This document shows positions 34,156 to 42,873 of a stretch of 64,000 nt of DNA, piece after piece. The notes below the pieces were generated by a model. It did not search any database, had not been told where the DNA came from, and saw nothing but the letters and a program-made list of their open reading frames with translations. Position numbers and translations under genes: made by a program. Position 1 is the first letter of the stretch, and the number at the start of each line of letters is the position of its first letter. The DNA comes from Paraburkholderia megapolitana (GTDB lineage Bacteria > Pseudomonadota > Gammaproteobacteria > Burkholderiales > Burkholderiaceae): assembly GCF_007556815.1 (NCBI RefSeq), contig NZ_CP041744.1:61786-125785 (forward strand). Reading direction: 5' to 3'.

Positions 34156-34470
34156 ATGGACGAGAAAATCCGGATGACCGTCATCGTCAATCCGCTTGTA
34201 TCGCCGCTGCTGTTTGCTGCACTCGCACCATTCAGTTCGCCACGCGCCCGGGCAATGCAACTACGGTCACTCGCGGAAGCCACCCTGCTGCAGCGTATGC
34301 AGACTGCGCATGGAACGGCCATGGTCGCGCTGGATCCGCGCCACAGCTCCGGTCAAACCATCCCGACTCCAAACGATGTCCACATTCTCGAAGTGCCGGA
34401 CGCTTCTACCGGAGAGCTTGGCATATCCCCGGACGCGCTCGCGGACCAGCTGGGCGGTTTTCTCGATTAA
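34156..34470 (+). CDS. small partner of the ParM-like protein (hypothetical)
   Basis: This 104-residue protein starts 4 bp after the ParM-like stop. It begins MDEKIRMTVIVNPLVSPLLF, has a helical ARAMQLRSLAEATLLQRMQ region, and ends in an acidic tail (ALADQLGGFLD). Size and position match the DNA-binding adaptor (ParR/StbB-like) of ParM systems, but no ribbon-helix-helix is obvious. The pairing is an inference from position. Confidence 0.55.
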   Translation: MDEKIRMTVIVNPLVSPLLFAALAPFSSPRARAMQLRSLAEATLLQRMQTAHGTAMVALDPRHSSGQTIPTPNDVHILEVPDASTGELGISPDALADQLGGFLD

Positions 34471-34573
34471 GGACGGTGGGAACTTGACTTTACTGCGTAC
34501 CTGCGAAGATGAATCACAGCATCCAGGGTGTTGAGCCTCGCGCCCCGACCCGAATGCGAAACAGGAGAAAAAG

Positions 34574-34738
34574 ATGGAAATGCACAGGTTGTTTGATGCG
34601 CTGCTCACACCCGGGAGCGATGTGATCAATGTCATGCTTCACTACGCGATCGGGGTCCTTGCCTTCGGTGCATGTTGCGCGGCAGGTTGGTACTGTGGCG
34701 ACTGGCTGTTCGAGTTTCTGAAAGGCCGAAAGGAGTAA
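34574..34738 (+). CDS. small membrane protein (54 residues)
   Basis: The ATG follows an AGGAG at a suitable distance. One hydrophobic helix (LHYAIGVLAFGACCAAGWY) is followed by a GDWLFEFLKGRKE tail. Its stop lies 3 bp before the next ATG, and its last codons form the next gene's ribosome-binding site. Function unknown; it may belong to a membrane complex of the plasmid. Confidence 0.6.
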   Translation: MEMHRLFDALLTPGSDVINVMLHYAIGVLAFGACCAAGWYCGDWLFEFLKGRKE

Positions 34739-34741
34739 CCG

Positions 34742-34990
34742 ATGCTCGAAGCTATCCTTCCGTGGTACCGCCGTTTCCATGCGCTGCCATTTCTGGTCCA
34801 GCGTGCACTGCTGTGTGTGCTGTTTGTCTGCTCGCTGATCGTGGGTGTCAAGATTGCGCCGTGGTCGACGGATACGGCCGGGGTCTTCCTGCTGATCGCC
34901 TGGGTCGGACTCGTGTGGGCAACCGGCTTCTGGTACGTGCTGCGTGTCGCGTGGTTCATTGCGCGGTTGGTGATTCGAATGAATTTCTGA
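34742..34990 (+). CDS. small two-helix membrane protein (82 residues)
   Basis: Two hydrophobic segments (ALLCVLFVCSLIVGVKI and TAGVFLLIAWVGLVWATGFW) with a short periplasmic loop. AGGAG lies 6 nt upstream of the ATG. It follows another membrane peptide without a gap. No family was recognised. Confidence 0.6.
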   Translation: MLEAILPWYRRFHALPFLVQRALLCVLFVCSLIVGVKIAPWSTDTAGVFLLIAWVGLVWATGFWYVLRVAWFIARLVIRMNF

Positions 34991-35060
34991 ATGCGGATCG
35001 CTCGGCCACACTAACAAAAATGCGGTACACCCGAACCACCCCAAAGGTTGAATCCATGTC

Positions 35061-35068
35061 CAACGTTT
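35061..35068. repeat. target-site duplication, left copy
   Basis: CAACGTTT immediately before the left end of the IS66-family element. It is identical to 39102-39109; 8 bp is the normal duplication for IS66. Confidence 0.9.
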
Positions 35069-35154
35069 GTAAGCGCGAGTTTTCGCCCACCTAGCTTCCG
35101 TGCCTGAGAAGGTCCACGATTGCGTCCGCAACCCCAAATTTGCGGACGCAATCC

Positions 35155-35619
35155 ATGACCGAGAATGACCTGACCTTTTTGCCCTTGCGGGTGACACGTG
35201 TTGGTGTCGGCGGCAAGCGCAGTTTCGACCCGGCAGGCAAGCGGCGACTGGTCGACGCCTGCCTGCAGCCAGGTGCATCGCTGTCTGGCCTCGCGCTGAA
35301 GGCTGGGGTGAACGCCAACCAGTTGCGCAAATGGGTTCGGCTGCGCGAACAGCAAACTGCCTGCGCGAGAGTCAACTCCGCGGTCGGATTCCCGGCTTTC
35401 GTGCCGGTCGTCGCGATCGATGACGCGGCGCCGGTCCCGGCGACGGCACCTGTTGCGCGGCCCACGCCTGAACTGGATCGCGCTGACCTGTCGTCACCGG
35501 CGACGCAGGGTGCGCGACTGTCGGCCAGATTGCCCAACGGCGTGAAGCTTGAGCTCGAATGTTCAGGACACGATGCCGCTCTCGTGAGCGCGATGATTGC
35601 CGCACTGGGAGCGTGCTGA
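35155..35619 (+). CDS. tnpA: IS66 accessory protein TnpA
   Basis: This 154-residue protein has an N-terminal helix-turn-helix (KRRLVDACLQPGASLSGLAL and then KAGVNANQLRKWV), as in TnpA of IS66. A Pro/Ala-rich linker and a C-terminal RLPNGVKLELE segment common to these proteins follow. It binds DNA during transposition. Its stop overlaps the tnpB start (TGATG), so it is coupled. Confidence 0.9.
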   Translation: MTENDLTFLPLRVTRVGVGGKRSFDPAGKRRLVDACLQPGASLSGLALKAGVNANQLRKWVRLREQQTACARVNSAVGFPAFVPVVAIDDAAPVPATAPVARPTPELDRADLSSPATQGARLSARLPNGVKLELECSGHDAALVSAMIAALGAC

Positions 35620-35972
35620 TGTTCCGGTTCGAGGCGGACCTGAAGGTCTTCCTGCATCGTGAGCCGATCGACTTCCGGGCCGGCATCAACAGCCTGGTGG
35701 CACTGGTCGAGCAGTCCATGCAACTCGACCCGTTTGCGCGTGCCGTGTTTGCCTTCCACAATCGCAGGCGCAACCGGGTCAAGTTGCTGTTCTACGAGCG
35801 CACCGGCTTCTGGCTGATGCTGCGGCGCCTTGAGCAGGACCACTTCGTCTGGCCACGCCGGCCACAGGCGGTGATCGAGTTGACGACCGAACAACTACAT
35901 TGGCTCCTTGAGGGCATTGACGTCGACGCAGTGCGCCGCCATCCATCACGGCGGTACCGCCACGCGAGTTGA
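35619..35972 (+). CDS. tnpB: IS66 accessory protein TnpB
   Basis: This 117-residue protein matches the IS66 Orf2 family throughout: DFRAGINSLVALVEQ, then FAFHNRRRNRVKLLFYERTG, then a FWLMLRRLEQDHFVWP segment. The protein is required for IS66 transposition, though its biochemical role is not clear. Length is normal for the family and the gene is intact. Confidence 0.93.
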   Translation: MFRFEADLKVFLHREPIDFRAGINSLVALVEQSMQLDPFARAVFAFHNRRRNRVKLLFYERTGFWLMLRRLEQDHFVWPRRPQAVIELTTEQLHWLLEGIDVDAVRRHPSRRYRHAS

Positions 35973-36064
35973 ACGCCGGGGCGTTCCCGGTAAAACAACG
36001 GGCAGGTGAACGGTTACAAATTCCCGTAAACCCATCGCACGCAGTCCTTCGCTATCCTGGGAGC

Positions 36065-37675
36065 ATGAACGAAGACGATTTCTCCCGATTGCCGCCGGCC
36101 GCTCAGGCCTATATCCGTGAACTCGAGACACGCAACCGGCAGCTGGGCGAACGGGTTGCCCAGCTGGAGGAGCAGTTCCGCCTGGCGCAGAGCAAGCGCT
36201 TCGCGCCGAGCAGCGAGAAGCTCGGGGATCGCGTCTTCGACGAAGCCGAACAGATTGCCGCCACGGACGACGATGACGCCGGCGATGCCGATGACACGGT
36301 CGCGCTGCCCGATACTGGCCTGCCAGATGTACCCGGGCCGGCACGAAACAGGCCCGGACGCAAACCGCTGCCGGCGCACCTGCCACGTCAGCGCATCGAA
36401 TACGACCTGCCCGAAGACCAGAAGGTCTGCCCGTGCTGCGCACACGCACTTCACCGCATGGGCGAAGAGGTCAGCGAACAGTTGCATATCGAGGTGAAAG
36501 CGTCCGTGCTGCAGCACGTGCGCTTCAAGTACGCGTGCCGTCACTGCGAACGCCATGCTGAGCGTACGCCGGTGATCACCGCATCGATGCCCGCGCAGCC
36601 GTTACCGGGCAGCAATGCCAGTGCGGCGATGATCGCCACCGTCACCGCAGGCAAGTACGTCGATGGTACGCCGCTGTACCGGATGGCTCACGCGCTCGCG
36701 CGTGCGGACATCGAAGTCGGACGCGGCACGCTGGCGAACTGGATCATCCGGCCCGCAGAGCTGCATTACCGCCGGCTGTACGACGCACTGCGCAGGACGC
36801 TGCTGTCGCAGCCATTGATCCATGGCGACGAGACAACGGTGCAGGTGCTCAAGGAGCCCGGCAAGGCCGCACAGAGCACATCGTATATGTGGGTCTACCG
36901 CAGTGCCGAAGACAGTGCGCAGCCAGTCGTGCTGTTCGACTACCAGCCGGGGCGGAGGCAGGAATATCCTCAAGCGTTCCTCGACGGCTATGAAGGCCTG
37001 CTGATGACGGACGGATACGCCGCCTGGCGCACGCTCGAAGGCCCGACGCACTTCGGCTGCCTGGCTCACGCCCGTCGGGCCTTCGTCGACGCGCTCAAGG
37101 GCATGAAGAAACCCGGCGGCCGTGCCGCGCAGGCACTGGAATACTTCAAGGCGCTGTATCAGGTCGAGGCGCTGGCCAAAGCCGATCTGCCCGAAGGCGA
37201 GACGCGCGTTGACTACACTTACCGGCTGCGCCAGCAGCACAGCGTGCCGCTACTCGAAGCGTTCAGAAAGTGGCTGGACGAACAGGCGCCGCAGGTTCTG
37301 CCAGAAAGCCTGCTGGGCAAGGCGATCTCATACACACGCAACCAGTGGATGTATCTCTGTCGCTACGTGAGCGACGGGCGTGCCCCCGTTGACAATAATG
37401 TTATCGAGCGTGACATCAGACCATTCTGTACAGGCAGGTCTGCATGGCTGTTCGCTGACACGGTTGCTGGCGCGAAAGCAAGCGCGATGGTGTACAGCCT
37501 GATGTTGACGTGCCGCGCCTGCGGCGTCGAGCCATACGCGTACCTGCTGCATGTGCTGACCGAATTGCCGCAGCGTGCTCCCGACGCGGACGTCAGCGAT
37601 CTCTTGCCGTTCAACTTCAACCCACAGAAACCCCTGCGGGACGCGAAGCCGCAGGATTCGACGAACACGCCCTGA
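36065..37675 (+). CDS. tnpC: IS66 transposase TnpC
   Basis: This 536-residue DDE transposase starts at 36065 (MNEDDFSRLPP). An N-terminal coiled coil (ELETRNRQLGERVAQLEEQF) is followed by a zinc-ribbon (CPCC...CRHC). The catalytic domain has Asp in IHGDETTVQVL, Asp in LMTDGYAAW and Glu in NNVIERDIRPFCTGR. The gene is full length with all catalytic residues, so the element is probably active. Confidence 0.95.
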   Translation: MNEDDFSRLPPAAQAYIRELETRNRQLGERVAQLEEQFRLAQSKRFAPSSEKLGDRVFDEAEQIAATDDDDAGDADDTVALPDTGLPDVPGPARNRPGRKPLPAHLPRQRIEYDLPEDQKVCPCCAHALHRMGEEVSEQLHIEVKASVLQHVRFKYACRHCERHAERTPVITASMPAQPLPGSNASAAMIATVTAGKYVDGTPLYRMAHALARADIEVGRGTLANWIIRPAELHYRRLYDALRRTLLSQPLIHGDETTVQVLKEPGKAAQSTSYMWVYRSAEDSAQPVVLFDYQPGRRQEYPQAFLDGYEGLLMTDGYAAWRTLEGPTHFGCLAHARRAFVDALKGMKKPGGRAAQALEYFKALYQVEALAKADLPEGETRVDYTYRLRQQHSVPLLEAFRKWLDEQAPQVLPESLLGKAISYTRNQWMYLCRYVSDGRAPVDNNVIERDIRPFCTGRSAWLFADTVAGAKASAMVYSLMLTCRACGVEPYAYLLHVLTELPQRAPDADVSDLLPFNFNPQKPLRDAKPQDSTNTP

Positions 37676-37920
37676 TACAGGAAAGTGCACTGCTCAAGAC
37701 CCTGCGCGTGCCCCCTGCATGCTTCGGGCGTCGTCGTTGCGACAACTTCGCGGTGCGTCCACGCTTACCCCTGTGAAGTCATCATCGCCGCTCGCGTCGC
37801 AGATGTCGGCGCGTAATAGCGCGACGGTGTGTGGGTTTGTCTGCAGTGGGAGCAGGTCCGGGAGCCTGGTTAAAATATCGCCTTGCGTCGCTTCGCGCAG
37901 TAATCGGAGAAAACCATCCC

Positions 37921-39048
37921 ATGACCAGGACGAACCGCAGGTCCGTGAGCATCGCCCCGGCCCACAACAAGACCAGCCTGTCGAAAGGCCAGAAGGCATT
38001 CAACGCACTCATCCGGCAGATTGAAAAGCGGCGTCACCATCTCGGTGCGTGGGAGGTGGTCGGGCCAGTCTTCCAGAAAAAATATACCGACGAGTTCCTT
38101 CCACTCGAGAAGATCTGCACGGATTTGCAGGTAAAGATGGTTCATTGCCTTGAGCAGGCCTTCGACCAGAAAGGATTGACGAAATCCGAACGCCGCACGA
38201 TCTCGGTGCTGATTACCGGCCTGGCGGGCGATCTGATCGAAGAGCAGGACGATGCGCAACTGAAGGCCATTTACAACCGGCATAGTCAATCCGACTTCGA
38301 CAGCGAAGCGGCGGCCGAACTTGAGGACATGAAGTCTGCGCTGGAGGCGATGCTCGGTGCGGAGCTGGGCGACGATATCGACATGAGCTCACCGGAAGAT
38401 CTGTTGCAGCGCGCGCACGCGAAAATGGAAGAGCAACAGGCGCGGGAAGCTGCCGAAAATCAGGCGCGAGAGGAGCGCCGTGCCAAACGGAAAAAGTCGG
38501 CCAGGCAGCTCGCCGCGCAGGCGCGGCAGGAGCAGGAGCAGGAGCAGCTAAGCCAGTCCATCCGCGAGGTCTATCGCAAACTTGCCAGTGCCCTTCATCC
38601 CGATCGTGAACCGGATCCCCACGAGCGCCAGCGCAAGACCGCGCTGATGCAGCGGGCCAACCAGGCTTATGGCAACAACAATCTGCTGCAACTGCTGGAA
38701 TTGCAGCTCGAACTTGAACACATCGATCAGAGCGCGATCAACAATATCAGCGAAGACCGGCTGAAGCACTATAAAGTGATCCTGAAGGAGCAACTCGGCG
38801 AACTGGATCAGGAAATCCTGCATGTCGAAGCGCGATTCAGGCACGCCTATGGAATTCCACCATTCATCGACATCTCTCCTGACACCGTCGTACGCAATCT
38901 CGCCGGTGACATCGCAGGAATTCAGCAAAGCGTACGCGACCTGAAACAAGACCTGCTGGTGTTCGAAGAGATCAGGACACTCAAGAGCTGGCTGAAGAGT
39001 GTCAAACGTCAGCACGCAACGCTTCACTTCGACGAAATGCCGTTCTGA
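37921..39048 (+). CDS. J-domain-like protein, passenger of the IS66 transposon
   Basis: This 375-residue protein carries a long charged coiled coil (about 160-215, Gln/Glu/Ala/Arg-rich). A J-domain-like helical pair comes next, with IREVYRKLASALHPDREPDP near 218-237 including the His-Pro-Asp motif that stimulates Hsp70. The C-terminal third is helical (LLQLLELQLELEHIDQSAIN). The J domain is internal, unlike DnaJ. It lies inside the transposon, between tnpC and the right end, and has no known role in IS66 transposition. It might recruit DnaK for transposition or be unrelated cargo. No strong ribosome-binding site precedes the ATG. Confidence 0.8.
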   Translation: MTRTNRRSVSIAPAHNKTSLSKGQKAFNALIRQIEKRRHHLGAWEVVGPVFQKKYTDEFLPLEKICTDLQVKMVHCLEQAFDQKGLTKSERRTISVLITGLAGDLIEEQDDAQLKAIYNRHSQSDFDSEAAAELEDMKSALEAMLGAELGDDIDMSSPEDLLQRAHAKMEEQQAREAAENQAREERRAKRKKSARQLAAQARQEQEQEQLSQSIREVYRKLASALHPDREPDPHERQRKTALMQRANQAYGNNNLLQLLELQLELEHIDQSAINNISEDRLKHYKVILKEQLGELDQEILHVEARFRHAYGIPPFIDISPDTVVRNLAGDIAGIQQSVRDLKQDLLVFEEIRTLKSWLKSVKRQHATLHFDEMPF

Positions 39049-39101
39049 GCGACTTCGAGGTTCGAGCCGAGAATCTCAAGTGTGTCGAAATTCGCGCTTA
39101 C

Positions 39102-39109
39102 CAACGTTT
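39102..39109. repeat. target-site duplication, right copy
   Basis: CAACGTTT immediately after the right end of the IS66-family element, identical to the left copy at 35061-35068. Confidence 0.9.
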
Positions 39110-39569
39110 GGGGTGCAGTTCATCTAGGAAAGGCCGCCACGAAGAAGAACATGGTGGTGAGATAGACGATGAGGCACAACATGAGCAACCTGGTCGACGA
39201 TGTCAGGACATTTTTTACAGCAGCTTCAGCATTCCTCTTTCCGGAAAATTAACGCCCAACGAGACTTCCACACGACGTCTGGCGCTCTTCGATGCCTCGG
39301 CGAGGCAAGGAAAACCGGCGCGACGCGCTTTCGGTCAGTCGAAAAGATTGATGCTGGATAACACGGTGTCGGGCAGGGTCGGGTCAACTGGGCGGGATTC
39401 GATGCTTTTTGGACACAGGGACAGTCATGGCGTGCGCGACGTAATGACTGGCCGCCTGCCGGATGCTACGCAAACGGATGCAGCTCTGACGGGCAACGTG
39501 GGTCCAGGCGCAGGTCTTACTGATCACTTTGATCCGGTCCGGAAAATACCCGTGTTTTAGCGCAGCTTT
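39110..39569. other. spacer after the transposon, no gene recognised
   Basis: Without the transposon this DNA continues the region after the small membrane proteins. Two tiny frames beginning with Met-Ser-Asn are visible (one split by the insertion, one at 39181), but neither has supporting features. Confidence 0.3.
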
Positions 39570-39788
39570 TCAGGTTAAGACCGTCATCCGGTTGATGGGG
39601 TAATCGTCCGAATCGTGCAAAATCTGGCGGTTTGTTTCTAAAAATCCTTGCCGATCAACGATTTGCGCATCCTCCAATTCTGTGGAAATTGTCGAGCCAC
39701 CCTGCCCTGCCGTGCCCAGTTGTCCGCGTTGACCCAGCGTAGACAAGGAGCTCAGACCAAGACTATTGCCGCTGACGATTGCAACCAT
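39570..39788 (-). pseudogene. N-terminal remnant of a large repetitive surface or toxin-type protein
   Basis: The ATG at 39788 has a good ribosome-binding site (GGGAG). The first 35 residues (MVAIVSGNSLGLSSLSTLGQ, then RGQLGTAGQGGS) look like the conserved start of large secreted repeat or RHS/haemagglutinin-like proteins. The frame then continues only to residue 72 with unrelated sequence. It is probably the truncated head of such a gene. Confidence 0.4.
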
Positions 39789-40208
39789 TACTTCTCCCTT
39801 GAATACATTAGCTGTTGCCGTAGGCCCAGGTAGCTCGCACATCAGGCGATTGACCGCCTTGTCGTGCCGACCTTGCACCAGTTGTCCGCCGCCGCGCCAT
39901 GCTGGTCTTCGGTCAGCTACAACTAGTGCTTCGCATCACCGACCGAACCGATCACCTCGTTTTGCTGAAGCAAATTCGCGACCAACGAAATTCCCACGTC
40001 TTTGCAATTTATCCAGAGATTCGCGGATTCGTTTAGCGCCATGCGGAAAACTTTTAGCAACGCCAACAGCGCGTACAGTCGCGGCAACGACGAGGCCCAT
40101 TGCCTGACAAGAATTCCCTTGGGATGTTTGTGCACGGGTTGAACTGTCTTGCCCGTGATCACTTCGAGGATGCGCGCGATGTGCTTCGGCGCGGCATGGA
40201 ACATGCGG
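39789..40208. other. spacer with an unsupported minus-strand frame
   Basis: A minus-strand frame ending at 39923 reads helical sequence (VRQWASSLPRLYALLALLKV) for about 70 residues. Its upstream end runs into the ParM-like remnant, so it may be another truncated gene. No family was recognised. Confidence 0.3.
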
Positions 40209-40686
40209 CACGGTGGAAAAAGTCGTGGTCGTTCCGCAACCGCTGAGGTCATTGATTCTGGCGTCGACCAACCGTCAAAACGAGTTCGGTCGCGACAGTG
40301 CCCACCTCGTGGTCGATGTCGGCTACTTCACGACCGACTGGCTAGACGTTAACGGGTTCTCGATGGACGACAGGCGCAGCGACGGGGTACCTGGTGGCGG
40401 TTCGCAAATCTACCAGCGTATCGCCGGCCTGATCGCCCGCGATGAAGGCGAACAGGTCGACGACATCGAACGTATCGACAAGACCATGCGCAAGCGAGCA
40501 CCATTCTTCTATGGCAGGAACATCGGTCTCGCACCGTACCTGGAGCAGTCGAGGCCACTCGTGGCGCGCGTCGTGAAGGAAATGCAGAACAACGTCGGGC
40601 GACTGACGAACGTGCGATCCGTCATCCTCTCCGGCGGCGGAGCCGCATTGTATTCATCGGAAATTAGCGCAGCGTTCCCGCGGGTA
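40209..40686 (+). pseudogene. truncated second copy of the ParM-like gene
   Basis: This segment is nearly identical to 33575-34055, differing by scattered substitutions and one missing Phe codon (FFFY versus FFY). It covers the middle of the protein, including DVGYFTTDW and VILSGGGAALY. The N-terminal phosphate-1 loop and the C-terminus are absent, and the downstream frame is unrelated and antisense to repB. It cannot make a working ATPase. Confidence 0.85.
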
Positions 40687-40707
40687 ATCTTGGGCGCCGA
40701 CACCAGC

Positions 40708-42105
40708 CTAACGCGTGGCCTCTCCGCCGCCTTTGTTCGCCGTCTGCTTCGTTTGCGCAAACACGTAGCCCGCGAACGCGTCTCTCAGTTCCGGGTACTG
40801 TTCAAACGTGATAGCTGTCAGATCTGCCATCGGATCAATGTTCAGCCTTCGGAGGGTTAGCTTTCCCGCGGGCGTTTTCTTGTAGAGGCGGCGCCAGTCG
40901 TCGCGCTGCTCGGGCGTGGCGGTTTCATATGCTTCCCAGCCACGGCGCATTTCACCTCGAAGACGCTCGTTGGCATTCACCTCCAACGCGGCCGTCTGCA
41001 GCGCCATACGTGTTTCCGCTGCCGCCTTGGTGTCCTCCTCCTGCTTCTCGCGAAGCGCGAGGCCCTGCTGAACCTGCATCATCTCGCGCTCGGCTTCAGA
41101 GACGACCCACCCTTGCTTGAGCGCTTGCATATAAAAACCGGCCGGACTCTTTGTAATTTTGCCCAGCTTAAGACTCAGTCGCGTCCGATCGATCGCCTGC
41201 TCGAGCCGAGCGTCAGTGTAGGTCTCGCGGTCATTCGCGATCAGATTGAACTGTTCCGTAGAAAGACCTATCTCGTGCTTCAAAGTCTGGTATATCGCCT
41301 GCGCATGCTCGTGTGTGTGCAGGACTCGCTCGGCAAGGTCTTTCCGAACGATGCGAAATCGAAGGCCGCCAATTTTGCGCGAACCCTGCATCGTACGCGT
41401 CTCGTACTTGATACTTACGTCCGAGACCTCGTTGATCTGATTCACGGCCGGATCGAGCCAATCACGTTTGAAATACTTGAACACTTGCGCGTTTGCGCCC
41501 ATCTCGCCCTGCCATCCCCGTAGCTCGTCGAGCGGGATCCAATCTGTCTGGCCGTCCTCTGCGAAGGGCAACAGATGGTCATACATCACGCGCGCATAGG
41601 ACAGCGTGAACATTGACGTTATGCGTAGGCTCAACCAGTGCGACTTGCCCGGACCGCGTATTAGCCCAATGAGATCCGGCGGCACTCGAAACTGGAACCG
41701 TCCACCCTGGTACGAGATTCGACCGATCAACTGTGTGGACCCAAAAGGACGATCATCACCTGCGTCGGTAGTTGAGGTCGCTTGAATCAACGCTTTTTGG
41801 GCTTCAGTGATCACCTGTTCGAGATGCGTGTTGTTCCGGCTTGAGTACCGCATCAGCCATTTGAAGTAGTCCAGTTCTACGTCGTAGAGATCACGCTGAG
41901 CGACATCGGAAGCCACTATGAAGTATGCCGCGTCTATCAGGCGTCGCGCGGCCACGCCGAGGTCAACGATGCGGATTAGAATGTTGTTGCGCGCAAAGCC
42001 AACGTCAGAACGAGAATTGTCGACGGATAACCCTTCGCCGTCGGCGTCTTCGAAGAGGGCCAACGCCAGTTGCTGCGACGTTGCCATTTGCCCTGCTTCC
42101 GCCAT
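40708..42105 (-). CDS. plasmid replication initiator, RepB type (Rep_3-like)
   Basis: This 465-residue protein has GGAGG 5 nt before its ATG. The N-terminal part has a long helix and an LDYFKWLMRYSSRNNTHLEQ segment. The SYQGGRFQFRVPPDLIGLIR and RITSMFTLSYARVMYDHLLP stretches match the first winged-helix domain of Rep_3/RepB initiators. KYETRTMQGSRKIGGLRFRI matches the second. Such proteins bind iterons upstream of their gene to start replication, and iteron-like repeats lie right upstream (42,185-42,352). The C-terminal 150 residues are extended and charged. It sits divergent from parA. Confidence 0.85.
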   Translation of the reverse strand: MAEAGQMATSQQLALALFEDADGEGLSVDNSRSDVGFARNNILIRIVDLGVAARRLIDAAYFIVASDVAQRDLYDVELDYFKWLMRYSSRNNTHLEQVITEAQKALIQATSTTDAGDDRPFGSTQLIGRISYQGGRFQFRVPPDLIGLIRGPGKSHWLSLRITSMFTLSYARVMYDHLLPFAEDGQTDWIPLDELRGWQGEMGANAQVFKYFKRDWLDPAVNQINEVSDVSIKYETRTMQGSRKIGGLRFRIVRKDLAERVLHTHEHAQAIYQTLKHEIGLSTEQFNLIANDRETYTDARLEQAIDRTRLSLKLGKITKSPAGFYMQALKQGWVVSEAEREMMQVQQGLALREKQEEDTKAAAETRMALQTAALEVNANERLRGEMRRGWEAYETATPEQRDDWRRLYKKTPAGKLTLRRLNIDPMADLTAITFEQYPELRDAFAGYVFAQTKQTANKGGGEATR

Positions 42106-42184
42106 GCAGCCTCCGAGCGTTAAATCCGTTTGTGTCGGTTGGCGGTACCATAACTAGCAGTAGGTGAACTGTCAACACAAGGAA

Positions 42185-42352
42185 CCTCACCTTTCCGAAC
42201 CAGCCGTCGCACAATTCACCTCACCTGTCGCCAATTTCCCTCACCTTCCGCCCAAACGCCTCACCAAAGTCGCCCATTTTCCTCACCTTGCCGGGGATAA
42301 CGGCTCACTTTTACGCTCAATTCACAGCACCTCCAACACAGCACACCTCACC
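42185..42352. repeat. iteron-like CCTCACC repeats, probable replication origin
   Basis: The core CCTCACC recurs at 42185, 42219, 42239, 42259, 42281 and 42346, with a degenerate copy (GGCTCAC) at 42302. Most intervals are 20-22 bp, about two helical turns. All copies are in one orientation between repB and parA. Further single copies occur near 42,640 and 42,842. This is the layout of an iteron origin regulated by RepB. Confidence 0.75.
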
Positions 42353-42778
42353 ATTTGGGTTCAACACGTTGATTTTTAACATGTTTTCTATCGCTGTTGG
42401 TTTGTTCGTGGTTGATTTTTGTTCTTAAAAAACAAACGAACCCAGTGGAGCAAGAAGACAAATTTGAACGCGCAGTTATCCTGCCGACGGCTATGTGTGA
42501 GTTTGACCGAGGTTGGCAGCGTTGAATCAGGCTCGACAGGCGGACAGGAAAGGACTGCGATGGCTTTTCTATGGTGAGGCGAATTGTGCGAAATAGAACG
42601 TCTCAAGGGTCATACGTGCTGCCGAAGCCAACACAATTCGCCTCACCTTTCAAAGGCACCTCTAATTGATGGCCTTTCGCCATGTGCTAAGTCATTGATA
42701 TGTCTCGGGTGTTGTGCGTAAACACTGAAATACCAATCCGTGCAGCATTTGAGTGGTCATTCGAAGGTCTGAAGAGTA

Positions 42779-42817
42779 TTCTACGGTTCGTGGTTGGAAT
42801 GCCTCAAAACCGTAGAA
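42779..42817. promoter_or_regulatory. inverted repeat upstream of parA
   Basis: TTCTACGGTT and AACCGTAGAA form a perfect 10-bp inverted repeat with a 19-base spacer, 57 bp before the parA start. It is a candidate operator for autoregulation by ParA's N-terminal helix-turn-helix, or a partition site. Confidence 0.45.
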
Positions 42818-42873
42818 ACATACCGTGAGTATGGAAAAATGACCTCACCGTTGAATCCGAAAGGAGCCTTCGA

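Larger units (their letters stand above)
35069..39101 (+). mobile_element. complete IS66-family transposon with a J-domain passenger gene (4033 bp)
   Basis: The ends are GTAAGCGCGAGTTTTCG on the left and, reverse-complemented, GTAAGCGCGAATTTCG on the right, the IS66-type terminal repeat. An 8-bp duplication flanks it. Inside are tnpA, tnpB and tnpC in the usual order, and then a fourth gene for a J-domain protein before the right end. Standard IS66 elements of about 2.5 kb end soon after tnpC, so this one carries cargo. The insertion split a tiny ORF starting at 35056. Confidence 0.92.

Noticed and set aside
39108..39560. 150-codon ORF after the IS66 element
   Set aside because: It starts at the transposon junction, has mixed composition and no recognisable motif.
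42185..42352. CCTCACC repeats as a CRISPR array
   Set aside because: The repeat unit is only 7-10 bp and the spacers about 13 bp; there are no cas genes, and the position next to repB fits iterons.
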